A stretch of DNA of 64,000 nucleotides from Paramyrothecium sp. XJ0827 (lineage: Eukaryota; Ascomycota; Sordariomycetes; Hypocreales; Stachybotryaceae): the NCBI GenBank assembly GCA_020881915.1, contig JAJFPB010000003.1, positions 992,001 through 1,056,000 of the forward strand, given 5' to 3'. Below the pieces are notes generated by a model. The model did no database searches. It had not been told where the DNA came from and worked only from the letters and a program-made list of their open reading frames with translations. The translations under genes were made by a program, and so were the position numbers. Positions within the stretch are counted from its first letter, which is position 1; every line of letters starts with the position of its first letter. Shown here in pieces: positions 53,664-64,000 of the stretch.

Positions 53664-56600
53664 ATGGACGCCCGGTCTGCGACGGCCGAAACTCATCATT
53701 CTTATCCTTCCAGTCCGTGGATCAACCCATCCACGCCCACGACCCCCGCAGCCACCGCCTCGTCCGCTCCATCGGTGGCTACGCCAAACCACGCGACTGC
53801 GCTCGCAGCTGACGGCTCGCAGGACGGTGCCGCTGCCGCCAGTGCTCGCTTTCCCTCGCACCTTGATTTTCTACCCTTCTTGTTTCCTCAGCAGTCCAAT
53901 ATCTACCAGGCCCAGCTTCTCCACTACAACAAGCTAATCTCTCCCGCTCGCGGCGGCGGACTTCACTCTCCAGCTCTTCCGCCTGTTGTATCCGCTCCCC
54001 ACGTTCCCGCCGCGCCTCGCTCGCGTTCATCCAGCAAAGTGTCCCTCAAAGACGCTCCAGCCGGCAAGGGACACACAACCGGAGGCCATGGGGGGCGCTC
54101 ACATCAGACTCCCGACAAAACCCGTTCGGTTATAACCTCCAAGGAGCCTACTCCTAAAATGGCTGCCAAGCAGGTTCCAGAGGCTTCAAACTCGAACTCG
54201 AAAAGCGTGCCGCATCGTTCGTCCGCAAACGCTTCAGTACAGGCGCAGGCGCAGACCCATTCGAGCTCTGTGCCTTCAACACCACATCAACATGCCCGCC
54301 AGTTTTCTTTCGAGTCACGCGAGCCTTCACCGACATCAGGCAATAACCACTCACCTCGCTCCGCCTATTCCGAGACAAACGGTACTTTGCCCTCCTTGCG
54401 GCCATTACCACCGAGGTTAGGCGGCTGCAAGTACGAAACCGCGCAAATCAACTCGAGGAGACGAATACCTTATAGCGTTGGAAGCGATCGCCTAGAGAAG
54501 GTGGAACTGCGCAATGTGAAAAGCAAACTGTCGGAAGACGAAGAGCGAAAGCTTGCGACCGACATGCGCGAGGTCTTTGACCGTTTGCTGCCTACAGAGA
54601 AAGTGGAAGCAAACAGGAAAAGACTTGTGCAAAAGCTTGAAAAGATTTTCAATGATGAGTGGCCGGGGCATGACATTAGAGTGCATTTGTTTGGATCTTC
54701 AGGGAACTTGCTTTGCTCGGATGGTTCTGATGGTGAGTAATCTTCCCCCGCATGTTTGCCTGCTGCATCAAGCGTCGAGCGCTGGGTATTAATATTCAAT
54801 AGTGGACATATGCATAACGACGCCGTGGCGCGATCTAGAGGGGGTGTGCATGATTGCCGACCTTCTGGCGAGACGTGAGTGCCTTTTATCGGCTTTTCCA
54901 GGGCCAGGCTGACAACGGACTCAGGTGGTATGGAAAAGGTCGTTTGCATTTCCGCCGCCAAGGTTCCCATTGTAAAAATCTGGGATCCTGAGCTAGGACT
55001 TGCATGCGACATGAATGTCAACAACACGGTCGCGCTTGAGAACACAAGGATGGTTCGAACATACGTGGAAACCGACCCACGGGTAAGGCAGTTGGCAATG
55101 ATCATCAAGCATTGGACCAGGAGAAGGATAGTTAATGATGCCGGTTCGCATGCACCCCATTCCAACAAAGCCCTTTTCCATTTCTGACGATATCATCTGT
55201 AGCTTTCGGCGGTACCCTGAGCTCATATACATGGATCTGCTTGATAATCGCATTCTTGCAGCTCCGCAGCCCTCCTGTCCTACCATCGCTTCACCAGCTA
55301 CCACACAAACTGGCGAAGGCCGATGGCACCACCAGTGACTTTGCTGATAACTTGAAAAAGTTCAAGGGCTTCGGGAACAAGAACAAGTCATCCGAGGCCG
55401 AGCTGTTGTTTCAATTTTTCCGTTTTTATGCCCACGAATTCGATTACGACAAGTTTGTGTTGTCGATACGCCTCGGGAAGCTCATTACCAAGACGGAAAA
55501 AAAATGGAACTATGCTATCAACAATCAGCTGTGCGTAGAGGAGCCATTCAACACAGGCCGGAATCTTGGAAACACGGCCGACGAGTACTCTTTCCGCGGT
55601 CTCCACATGGAGTTGAGGAGAGCCTTCGATCTGATCTCCGCGGCGAAACTGGAAGAAGCATGCGAGCAGTACGTTTTTCCAAAGGAGGAAGAGAGAGTAT
55701 GGTCGCGGCCAGCACCACAACCCCGGCCAGTGCTGCTTCGGAGTTCATCGCAAACTCAATCGGGGCGAGGCGGTCGCGGCAATCACAGGGGTGGCGCAAG
55801 GCACAATAACAACAATAACAACAACGCGCACCGTAACAATCCCAATCGGAGAGCCTCTTCAAGCGTACCTACGTACGACACTAATATGTTTATGCCAGCC
55901 ATGGGCATGCAGCAGGACCTATCCTGGTATCAAAACCCGCAGTTTCAGTTTCAATATGCACAGCAGGATCTCATGACACAGATGGCTTTTCACCAGGAGA
56001 ATATGCGACAATTGCATTTGTATGCACAATCTCCCGCGTTCCTACAACACCAAACCATGGGACAACAACGGGTCTCATCACAGCCAGCTTCTGGCCAGCA
56101 GTCGGCAGATCGTTCCAGAACCAGCTCGTTCGACAATCCTCCGCTAACTGCCCCAATTCGGCCAGATTTGTACGCATTGTATGGTATAAGCCTTGGTCAC
56201 CAGTTCTACCAGCAGACAGGTGCAGCAGCATACGGAACTTATCCATCATCGCCTGCAACGACGGGCAGCGCCCCCCAGGAATACCGCCGTCCTCTCCAGA
56301 GGTCTGCCGCAGGAGCAGATGCTGCAGGCTCAACGTCCAGCAGCTCTCTGCGCTCGCAATCCCAGCCGGCGTCCCGATCCCCATCGGTACAAAACTCGGT
56401 CGCCGGCTATCCTCTAGGAAGTCAGCAAACAGCAGCTGCGCCAGTCTTTGTGCCTCGTCAAGTCAATGGTGTCCCGATTCCTAGCTTCATGTCGGACGAT
56501 GTAGATTTCGACGAGACGCCGAAGGCGACAAATGATTCTCCACTGTCCGACGACGGCAAGCCGTCTGGTCTGTTTCCCGCCCGGAATCCAAGTCCGACTC

Positions 56601-57724
56601 GTCATCAGCCGCCAAAGCCTCACAGCTCCGCCAACGGTATTGCATTTGGAGACCTGGCTGATCAGTCAGGCTCTGGCCGGAGACGGCTTTCGACAGATCA
56701 GCTACCTCAAACTATCCTAGATCGGAGGATGAGGAGAACCTCGAGGTCACCCTCTCCTTTGGGTCATGCGCGCGCATCCTCGGCGGGGACGGCATCAGCG
56801 CCGCTCACGTCAGCACCATTCCCGGGTAGTCAGAACAAGAACTTGTCACGCCCATTGGTCGTGAACGGTTCTGGGTTGAAGACAAGCATCAGTGCGAACT
56901 CAAGGACGTCGCCCATTTCTCAAACTGAAACGGAACAGAACTTTGCTTCAGGATACGACAATCCTTTGCAGATCAACCCTGGCTTGTCTATCAATGGGAA
57001 CCCGGTTGACACGCCGAGACCTCAGGTCGTGCATGATTCCCCAGCGCCTCAAGCGAGCACGACGCCAGTGGATGGCCCGCCTGTTGTTGTCAATGGGTCT
57101 AACATGCCTGTGGTCTCGCCTCCAGCCGATGATGCGTCCTTCCGTGAGCGCATTGCGATGATGAACTCGTACTACATGAACCCTCAAGTTGCCCAGCATG
57201 AGGTGACCAACGGGAACATGTCGAGATTATCACCGTCGGCGCGGCAACGCCTGATGGCTCGCCAGCCACAGAACGGCGTGATCGCGCCATTGGATCTTGC
57301 CATTAGAGAGCATCGTGTCGATAAATCTTCGATGGCTGACTTGGCATCACATCTCTCACCAGTGTACGAGACGCATATGTCATCCCCAACAGCCGTTAGG
57401 AAGTTTGAACTACCGACACCCGCCGTTGAGCCCGTCACCGATGATGCGCCTCGAATCGACCCTGTAAAGACGGTGTCGATCTCAAGCGACGTTCAACATA
57501 TCTCGCAGGAAACTGCGAAACCGATGAAGACGCAAAAGCCAGCAGCACCCGTCCAGAGGCCTGCTCCTCCAAGGGAAAACGGCCATGTGCGAAGTGCCAA
57601 GAGCGAAAGTGATGGTGGATGGCAAAAGGCTGGCAAGGGCAAGAAGAAGGGACTCAGCGGCACTGCCACGCAACCTCAAGCTGAACTACCACCAAAGCAC
57701 GAGTCAGAGCGAAAGGGAGGGTGA
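53664..57724 (+). CDS. Terminal nucleotidyltransferase (Cid1/TUT-type poly(A)/poly(U) polymerase)
   Basis: Four exons: 53664-54732, 54803-54874, 54925-55143 and 55203-57724; 1,293 aa. The join of exons 1 and 2 creates the catalytic motif: FGSS, then SDGSDVDICI with Asp356 and Asp358. The third Asp is in CDMNVNNT (exon 3). The PAP/25A-associated domain follows (AFGGTLSSYTWICLIIAFLQ and NIGR-like FNTGRNLGNTADEY), ending at about residue 680. The ~250 residues before the catalytic part and ~600 after it are Ser/Pro/Gln-rich and disordered. There is an RGG-like patch (SGRGGRGNHRGGARHNNNN, ~660) and a basic tail (GWQKAGKGKKKG). Enzymes of this type add non-templated U, C or A tails to RNA 3' ends; Cut-type enzymes of Aspergillus are relatives. 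Cytoplasmic mRNA decay is the likely role. Confidence 0.88.
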
Positions 57725-58668
57725 AATGGCATGCGGGGAGCCACGGCTTTTGGCGCCATGTTTGGGCGTAAATATTCGAACTCGAACTATGGTGAGGCCA
57801 GGCCGGCAGAAAACTGCTCCGCTCATTTGAAGCATGATCCACCTGGGAATCATTGTACGAGTCATCTTGGATAGACTGGTGGAAGTGGAAGCTTCTGTTG
57901 TTTTTCGTTCCAAGCATGGAAGCAGTCGAACAGATGCCACACCACAGCACAGATGTGGTGGAAGCTTGGACGTCATGGATCATCTAGCTGGAGGCTAGTA
58001 TGAGCGAGATAGATACGGTGTACGATGTACAAAGAAGGGAGGTGAGCATTGCTGCAGTTCCTCCGTCACGACCCAAAAGAAGGGTATGCCTGCATGTGAG
58101 AAGAGAATGGACGAGTACGGAAACCGGCGACTATATACATAGCCGGCTTAAGGGGGCAAGGGCTTGGCGTTTTGCATCGAAATCGATTCATTTGGTACGG
58201 GTTGCAAAGGTAGCGCTGGACATCTACTAGGTTACGCGAGGGCTCTGACAGGACAAGCGGAGCGCTTATAGAAAGATGTTATAAAAAGCATGGACAGAAA
58301 GATAACGAACAAAGAAAATTTTTAGACTACAGTGTAATGGCCGCAAACGTAAAGATCGATGTAGAAACTATGACCACCCAACTTCTCACGACTTACCCTG
58401 TACGCCGTAACTCGGTTTCAAAAGAGGATGATTCTTTACTATCGCTTCAAGCATGATCGATTGGATTTGACAGTAGCTTACTGCATGCTATGATGCACCA
58501 AAATCCAACAAACAATACACATGTGATCAACGAACATAGTTGGAAAAGGGTGGGTGCTTGTGAGAACTAGTATATTATGTATTATAAAGCCTGCAAAGTG
58601 TCCGTAGACAAGGTATCTTTATCCCACGCCAATTCTATGCATTACAAAAGGAAAACAAGCACATTTGC
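57725..58668. other. Convergent 3' intergenic region
   Basis: Between the nucleotidyltransferase and transporter stop codons. AT-rich toward 58.2-58.65 kb. Short ORFs only. Confidence 0.5.
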
Positions 58669-60483
58669 TTAAGCAAACGAATCACGCGTGTTGACGCGGT
58701 CGATAGCGTACGGATTGCCGTTGTACGATTGGCGGTTCGCCACAGAGCCTGCGCGGCTAGAGGCTCGAGTTCTGGTGGTAGTGACGGGTGCGAACTGAGT
58801 GGTGTCCTCTGCAATGGTCGAGGCGTCTCCGTCCGTGGACTGCTCGTCTCCCGTGGGCGCATCGGGCTTCTCCTGCTCGACCTCCTCGACCTGTCGCTGG
58901 CTCTCCATCATGCGCTTCATGAAGGCCTCGGACTGGGCGGCGAAGTTGCAGCTGGCGCGAATCTTGGCGCCGTACTTGTAGAACAAGAAGGGGAAAGGCA
59001 CGCATGCGAGGGCCAGGAAGGCGGGGACGGATGACGCCCAGTGGATGCCGAGGTCGTTGTACATATAGGTGGTGAAGAGGGGGAAGGCGGCGCCGAAGCA
59101 GGATCGCAGGACGGAGTTGGCGGCCAGGACGGAGGCAGCGAAGATGGTGTAGGCGTCGATGAGGTAGTTGAGAATGCTGAGGAAGACGAGCACCATGCCG
59201 AAGCCGAAGGGCACGCCGGCGGCGATGCTGGCCATCCAGTGGATGTCGGGCGAGTTGGTCCAGGCGAACCAGAAGAGACCGACGGGGAGGGCAATGGAGC
59301 CGATCATGGCCGGGGGCAGACGAGCCTCGGGAGGGGCGGCGCCGCCGTTCTTCTCCTGGATCTTGATGTAGTGCTTGTTGTTCCACAGGGTGAAGGCGAC
59401 GGCGAAGAGCATGCCGACCATGATGCCCAGGAAGGACAGGCCGCCGACGCCCTGGTTCCAGCCCCGGTTGACCTGGTAGACGATGGGGAAGGCGGCGAAG
59501 AGCATGTAGAGGGTGCCGTAGACGATGGCCATGTAGATGGAGAGGAGCAGCACGATGGGCTCCTTGAAGAGCAGGATCCAGGGGCGCGAGAGGGCCGTCT
59601 TGAAGGACTCGGAGAGGGTGGGGCGGCCGCCGTCGTGGTCGATCTTGCTCACGTAGACCTTGCCGGTCATCTTGGACAGCTTGGCGGCGCGCTTGCGCAG
59701 GAGGACGGGGGCGTAGGTCTCGGGGACGAGCAGGGAGCCCATGATCCAGAGCAGGCCGGAGAAGGCGGCGAGGAAGCCCATGACCCAGCGCCAGCCGGCG
59801 TTCATGCCGAGGAAGCCGCCGATGATGGGGCCGAGGACGGGCCCGAGGAAGGGGGCGGCGGCGAAAATGGCCATGGCGACGCCGCGCTGGGCCGCGGGGA
59901 ACATGTCGGCGATGACGCCGCCGGCGTTGGTAAGCGGGGAGGAGCCGAAGGCGCCGGCGAAGAAGCGCAGGATGATGAGGGTCTCCGCGTTCTGGGCGCC
60001 CGCGCAGCCGGCGTTGAAGGCGGTGAGGGCGGCGTAGGTCGCGAAGAAGAGCCACTGGCGGCCGAAGACCTCGCTCAGGGGCGCCCAGAGCAAGGGCCCG
60101 ATGGCGAAGCCGAGGACGAAGAGGGAGACGCCGAGGGTGGCGACCTCCTGGCTGATGCCGAACTGCATGATGATCTGGCGGATGCCGCCGGTGTAGGCGG
60201 AGGAGACGAGGGCGACGGCGAGGGTGGTCAGGGCCGAGACCATGGTGATGAACCACTTTGTGAAGTTGCTGAAGAGCATGGGGTTGCGGGGGTCGCGGGG
60301 GATCCAGGTGATGCGGTAGGGGTCCTCCTCGGTGCCGGAGCCCGGGTAGGCGAAGCTGGCGACCTCGGGCGTCACGCCGGCCTGGTCGGCGACGAGGCGC
60401 CAGTAGGGGATGTGCGTGGGCTGGACGGGCTCCTGGGCGGCGTCCGTCTGCTTGACCTCATCCTTGGGGGCGGTGGTGGCCAT
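58669..60483 (-). CDS. MFS transporter, DHA1 drug/polyamine exporter type
   Basis: Single exon, 604 aa, ATG at 60483. The N-terminal cytosolic part (1-~75) has the PYRITWIPRDPRNP element seen before TM1 in fungal DHA1 transporters. Twelve hydrophobic segments follow: TM1 begins at FITMVSALTTLAVALVSS; TM2-TM3 carry SLFVLGFAIGPLLWAPLSEVFGR (motif A); GPVLGPIIGGFLG is the antiporter motif C in TM5. A central loop of ~60 residues lies after TM6. The C-terminal tail (~530-604) is hydrophilic with Glu, Thr and Ser. This fits proton-coupled export of drugs, polyamines or secondary metabolites. Codons are almost entirely GC-ending, giving long spurious ORFs on both strands. No metabolite cluster lies directly beside it. 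Confidence 0.88.
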   Translation of the reverse strand: MATTAPKDEVKQTDAAQEPVQPTHIPYWRLVADQAGVTPEVASFAYPGSGTEEDPYRITWIPRDPRNPMLFSNFTKWFITMVSALTTLAVALVSSAYTGGIRQIIMQFGISQEVATLGVSLFVLGFAIGPLLWAPLSEVFGRQWLFFATYAALTAFNAGCAGAQNAETLIILRFFAGAFGSSPLTNAGGVIADMFPAAQRGVAMAIFAAAPFLGPVLGPIIGGFLGMNAGWRWVMGFLAAFSGLLWIMGSLLVPETYAPVLLRKRAAKLSKMTGKVYVSKIDHDGGRPTLSESFKTALSRPWILLFKEPIVLLLSIYMAIVYGTLYMLFAAFPIVYQVNRGWNQGVGGLSFLGIMVGMLFAVAFTLWNNKHYIKIQEKNGGAAPPEARLPPAMIGSIALPVGLFWFAWTNSPDIHWMASIAAGVPFGFGMVLVFLSILNYLIDAYTIFAASVLAANSVLRSCFGAAFPLFTTYMYNDLGIHWASSVPAFLALACVPFPFLFYKYGAKIRASCNFAAQSEAFMKRMMESQRQVEEVEQEKPDAPTGDEQSTDGDASTIAEDTTQFAPVTTTRTRASSRAGSVANRQSYNGNPYAIDRVNTRDSFA

Positions 60484-63400
60484 GATGGATGGCGGCCCAA
60501 TCTCTGGGGTTGAGAGAGAGAGAGAGCGAGAGTGTGTTTGTTGTGTGTGTGAGTCGATGGCCCGTTAATGAACCTCTTTCCCTTGGATCAGGTAGGCTGA
60601 TGTGTTGGGATGGTGATGTTGGTGTATAAGGTTACCTTTTAAGATCGACAACTCCCGGAGCTGTCAGGACATACCAAGAAAAGGAAACACAGAATCGGAA
60701 GACCAGGGCAGGCCAGGATGTGGGACACCGGGCTCGATATATACCGTCAGATCAGATCCATCGAAACAGCTCACAAAGCAAACAGAAGGGGAAGAAAAGT
60801 TCGATTTCTCAGCCGGGAGTGGCTCCAGCGCACCGGAGCTCCATAGCCAAAAGGACTTTGCAGCGCAAGGCGAGCCAAAAGCCGACATATCCGTCATAAG
60901 GTCCGTTCCCACCTGCTTGTATTCCCTGAACCCCCCCTTTACGTATCTCATCTCGAGGGGGACGGCCCCGTTTTCGGTTTAGATGGGGTCTTGGTGCGCA
61001 CTTCGGGATTTGCTGGGACGGGAATTCCTGTCCTGTTCCCTTGTCCCCTGCTGGGGCGAGAGAGAGAGAGAGGCGTGAAAACAGGGCCCGCCGTCCGCCC
61101 GGTGGATCTTTGGTTTCCTCGCGGCCCATTGGGAGACTCTGCCGGCCGGTGGGCGCTAGACCTAAAGGACCTGCGTGCCTCGGCAATCGTCGTGGTAGTA
61201 TCTCGATGGGGCAGTTTTCCGGACGCTGCATCTCGGCCGAAATGCGAGTGTTGCGCCCAGTGGCGAAAACGGGGCGTGGGAGCTGGTTTACGTCATGTCC
61301 GCCGCGGACGCAGCCCTTGATTACATACATAACCCACGGGACGCTGAGTTTTGCATAAGTTTTGGGGTGTTTCTCCCTCATGATTCTAGGATCTGATGTT
61401 TCCCGAACTCCGGCCTGAACGTCGACTCCTCCGTAAGCTGCATGTTGTTGGTGGATAGCGCTTTTGTCAGAACTACGGAACTGCCCATCGCTGATGATGC
61501 CGCTACTGCGCCGGTGCGTCACCGTTTGACGGCAGGCATTTGTGCTGGCAAATGAGAGGGCCATATCTGGGGGAGGGAAGAGAAAAGAAAAAGGCAAGCA
61601 CAATCGACATTTGTGCTAGTGGACAAGTTTGAGCAGACAAATGAGCAGTGTTGGGCCATGACGCCTCGTAGGTTGCAAGGTTAGATTGAGACGATACCAA
61701 CAAAACCAGTCGTGACCAGTGCGCGGGCAAGGTTCCTCTCTCTCTGTTGGTGCCTCGGCACGCAGGGTTTTGAATCGGTCGCGCCGTGGCCCGAATCCCG
61801 CGCTCCGTCAGCACGGGAAAACCCACCAAACCTATTGCAGAAACAAAAATCGCACTAAAACACATGCACAGAAGGGGCGGGAACGTAGATTGCAGGACGC
61901 TGCCAATCTTATATCCGTCGCCCGTCGACGCCCAAGGCTGTTCTTTTCTGCTAGGGCGCCCGTGCCAACCCGTGCGGTCTGCGCAGGGCGAGCGAGCGGG
62001 TTTGCGGAAATCACGAACGGGTCCCGGAGGTGAAGAAGGCCCCCCGACCCTGGGCGCATTACGCTGTTACCATCAGAGCCCGTCCCGAGTGGGTTACGCG
62101 AAATTTCTGCAGATAAGAAAGAGAGACGGCCGCCCTGTGCTCGCCGTTGGTGATCGGCGCAGAAGTCTTGTCGCTGAAGATCTCGAACAAGCAACGTTTT
62201 TGTCTTGCGGGCTGCGCGCAGGGCTTAGTTCGGTCAAGTTCCAGATGGGTTTACGCCAAAGCGGCTTGGTAGAGGCGATCAACGAAATACCGAGAATCTT
62301 CTAACCCGGAACTTACTTACAGGCTTGTTCCCCCGTCTCAGATACTTGAGGCTAAATCTGCCACGAGGACAAGGCCTGTTTCTCTTCGAGACAGCTTCGG
62401 TGCTGGGACCGAGGCCTAGACACAAATGTTCTTCCTGTCCCCATTCTCGTCTCTCAGACAACGACCCGAGTCAATGCGTGTTTGGCCGCTAGCTGCTTTA
62501 ATGGGCAGCCTCGTATGTTCAAACGCAAGCTCATGTTCGACTTTTCTCTTCCTTTCGATTGTGTTGTGATGTGGATTCCAGCAGTCTTAGTTAAACCGCA
62601 TCTGGTAAGAACGCGCGATGCTGCCATGGTTCTCGAAACTGCTGTCGGGTTCTTGACCATTGCGACAATCTCCTGTGCCTCGGCCCGCATGGACAGCGGC
62701 CTTGCGTAAGACCCACATGGCCGTTAATTAGATTTTTTATCTTTTGTTCGGATCCGCTCAGGCACGGACTGGACGCATGGCCCTGTCGGAGGGGGAGCCG
62801 TGGGACGGAGTTCGCGAGACCACAGCTCTCAGAAGGTTGGCCGTGGGCACGTGAAATGCTTGAATATTGTGTGTTCCCGAAGATGGCAAAGGTGACAATG
62901 TACCAACAGCCGCTGATCTGTGTTGTCACATCTCTTCTCTTCGCAGCTCGAGTGTCTCGCTTCTGAAGCTTCTCATTCAATGCGCGACTCCATCATTTTG
63001 CTTGTCCCTGGCTGCTGCTTTCGCCGTGTGCTCATTTGACCTGCCAGGTCCGTACGCCGGAAAGAGAGAGAAAGAAGAAGAAAAGGGGGGGAAAAAAAAA
63101 AAAAAAAAAAAAAAGAAAGAAAAAAAGGATTTCTTGGGCCAATCGAGGCTGCCGACATGCTCCATTGCTCGCCTGTGACGTTCTCGTGCAAGCAAGGCCT
63201 CGCCAAAGGGTCTCATCGCAGCAGATTGCCGGCCGGATCCTACCCTGTTTCGGGTAATTATCCAGAAAACTTCGAGAAGGAAACGCCTCTCCGGGACGGG
63301 CCCTGATTGGAGGCGAAGAATGGAGGCACGAAGAGCGAGGCCGTGAGGCGCGTCCAGGCATCCATAATAAAAAGGTTCACACGAGGCACACCTATTAGCT

Positions 63401-64000
63401 CGCTCTTGGAGACAAGCGTTGGGCGGTGCGAATCGATCCCGCCGTCCATCTCACAGCTACAACGGCGAAACCAAGTCGCTGGCGCAGCTGAAGGTGACAG
63501 AAGTCGGGGGGCGAGAGGTACTGGGCTGGTACCTCGACCCCCCGTGGCTGGACGCAATCCCCGCATTCCGCCGTGCTCCCTCTCAGCCCGCGCAGAGGGC
63601 ACCGGCACAAATCCCCTCCAGGTCGTGCCGCCTGGTCAGCCATGTCTCGAATCTCCATGGCTCTCCCGCAGGCCTATCGGAAAGTTCCATGGCTGCCTGA
63701 AGAGTTTACTGCGTCGAGCCATTGTCTTCCGCTTATTGTCTTGCGCCGTCCTACCTCTGCAGGTTGCATGCATCGGGACGGCCCCCCACACACGGTACCG
63801 CTTGACTTTTCCATTCCCACGTGTGTACCTGTGAGGGAGGGCAGGGTACCGACGGCACTTGCTTGCCGCAGTCTGTACGTGCGCGGTGTCGGGCCACAGC
63901 ACAATTCACAGTACGGTTGGGTACAGAACAGCAGAGCACAGCACAGCATCGTGCAGCATCGTACAACAGCAAAGCGCAGTCCCGTTGGGGGGATGCTGCG
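60484..64000. other. 3.5 kb region without a confident gene
   Basis: Starts with the transporter promoter, which has GA/GT microsatellites at 60514-60552. Longer frames at 60809-61603 (minus, 264 codons) and 61786-62304 (plus, 172 codons) are Arg/Pro/Gly-rich without domains and are not accepted as genes. The 63.8-64 kb end is rich in ACAGCA/GTAC words. Confidence 0.4.
63059..63129. repeat. 71-bp polypurine tract with A23 run
   Basis: Uninterrupted purines on the plus strand (GA-rich, then G7, then 23 A at 63092-63114, then AAAGA words). Could be a simple-sequence tract or the A-tail of an inserted retroelement, but no element is recognisable upstream and no target-site duplication was found by eye. 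Confidence 0.8.

Noticed and set aside
58757..60256. 499-codon minus-strand ORF, Arg/His/Leu/Pro-rich
   Set aside because: Alternative frame of the same transporter; composition is that of a frame shadow.
59041..60513. 490-codon plus-strand ORF, Glu/Gly/Asp-rich
   Set aside because: Lies antisense to the MFS transporter; produced by its extreme GC-ending codon use, with no domain.
60809..61603. 264-codon minus-strand ORF upstream of the transporter
   Set aside because: Arg/Pro/Gly-rich without domain or fungal coding pattern; most likely promoter DNA open by chance. Homologues in other species would reverse this.
63059..63129. Retroelement A-tail
   Set aside because: No element-like coding sequence upstream and no visible target-site duplication; listed only as simple sequence.
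1..64000. CRISPR array, prokaryotic operons or ribosome binding sites
   Set aside because: The window is eukaryotic with spliced genes; no regularly spaced repeats found.

Overview
The window is nuclear DNA of a filamentous ascomycete (Pezizomycotina, most likely a Sordariomycete). Genes sit on both strands and carry short introns of about 48-70 nt (one predicted intron is 258 nt) with GT..AG ends and CTAAC/CTGAC-type branch sites. Typical fungal families are present: HET, 2EXR, DUF7708, AAA with DUF7025, and mycosporine enzymes. Exon joins given here were worked out by hand from frame, splice signals and family fit; no transcripts or database searches were available.

Layout. 1-6.2 kb: the C-terminal end of an unrecognised gene, a PAF-acetylhydrolase-type lipase, and a conserved low-complexity fungal protein. 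6.2-14.2 kb: a region with no confident gene, starting with a promoter full of microsatellites. 14.2-15.3 kb: a small ORF and an intron-containing tRNA-Phe(GAA). 16.3-33.9 kb: an accessory, allorecognition/immunity-like island. It holds a fungal-N-terminal-domain/coiled-coil protein, a DUF7025-AAA ATPase, a DUF7708 protein with a STAND-like tail, a trypsin-like serine protease with an internal coiled coil, a ZZ-finger/HET fusion, a 2EXR protein and at least two gene relics. 34-39.9 kb: a metallophosphoesterase, a SET-MYND protein whose zinc finger lies in two small 3' exons, and a secreted GPI-type protein.

40-46.8 kb: a mycosporine (fungal sunscreen) cluster with a sugar-phosphate cyclase of the demethyl-4-deoxygadusol synthase type (mysA), an O-methyltransferase (mysB) and an ATP-grasp ligase (mysC). 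mysA is divergent from mysB and mysC. Together they would convert sedoheptulose 7-phosphate to 4-deoxygadusol and attach an amino acid. No second ligase or NRPS-like enzyme is present, so the likely product is a mono-substituted mycosporine. 47-47.9 kb: a peroxiredoxin-like protein. 47.9-53.7 kb: noncoding as far as can be seen. 53.7-57.7 kb: a Cid1-type terminal nucleotidyltransferase. 58.7-60.5 kb: an MFS drug/polyamine-type transporter. 60.5-64 kb: no confident gene.

The core-like genes (lipase, transporter, mysB, mysC) have strongly GC-ending codons. The 16-34 kb island genes have weaker codon bias and sit among decayed ORFs, as expected for a fast-turnover accessory segment.
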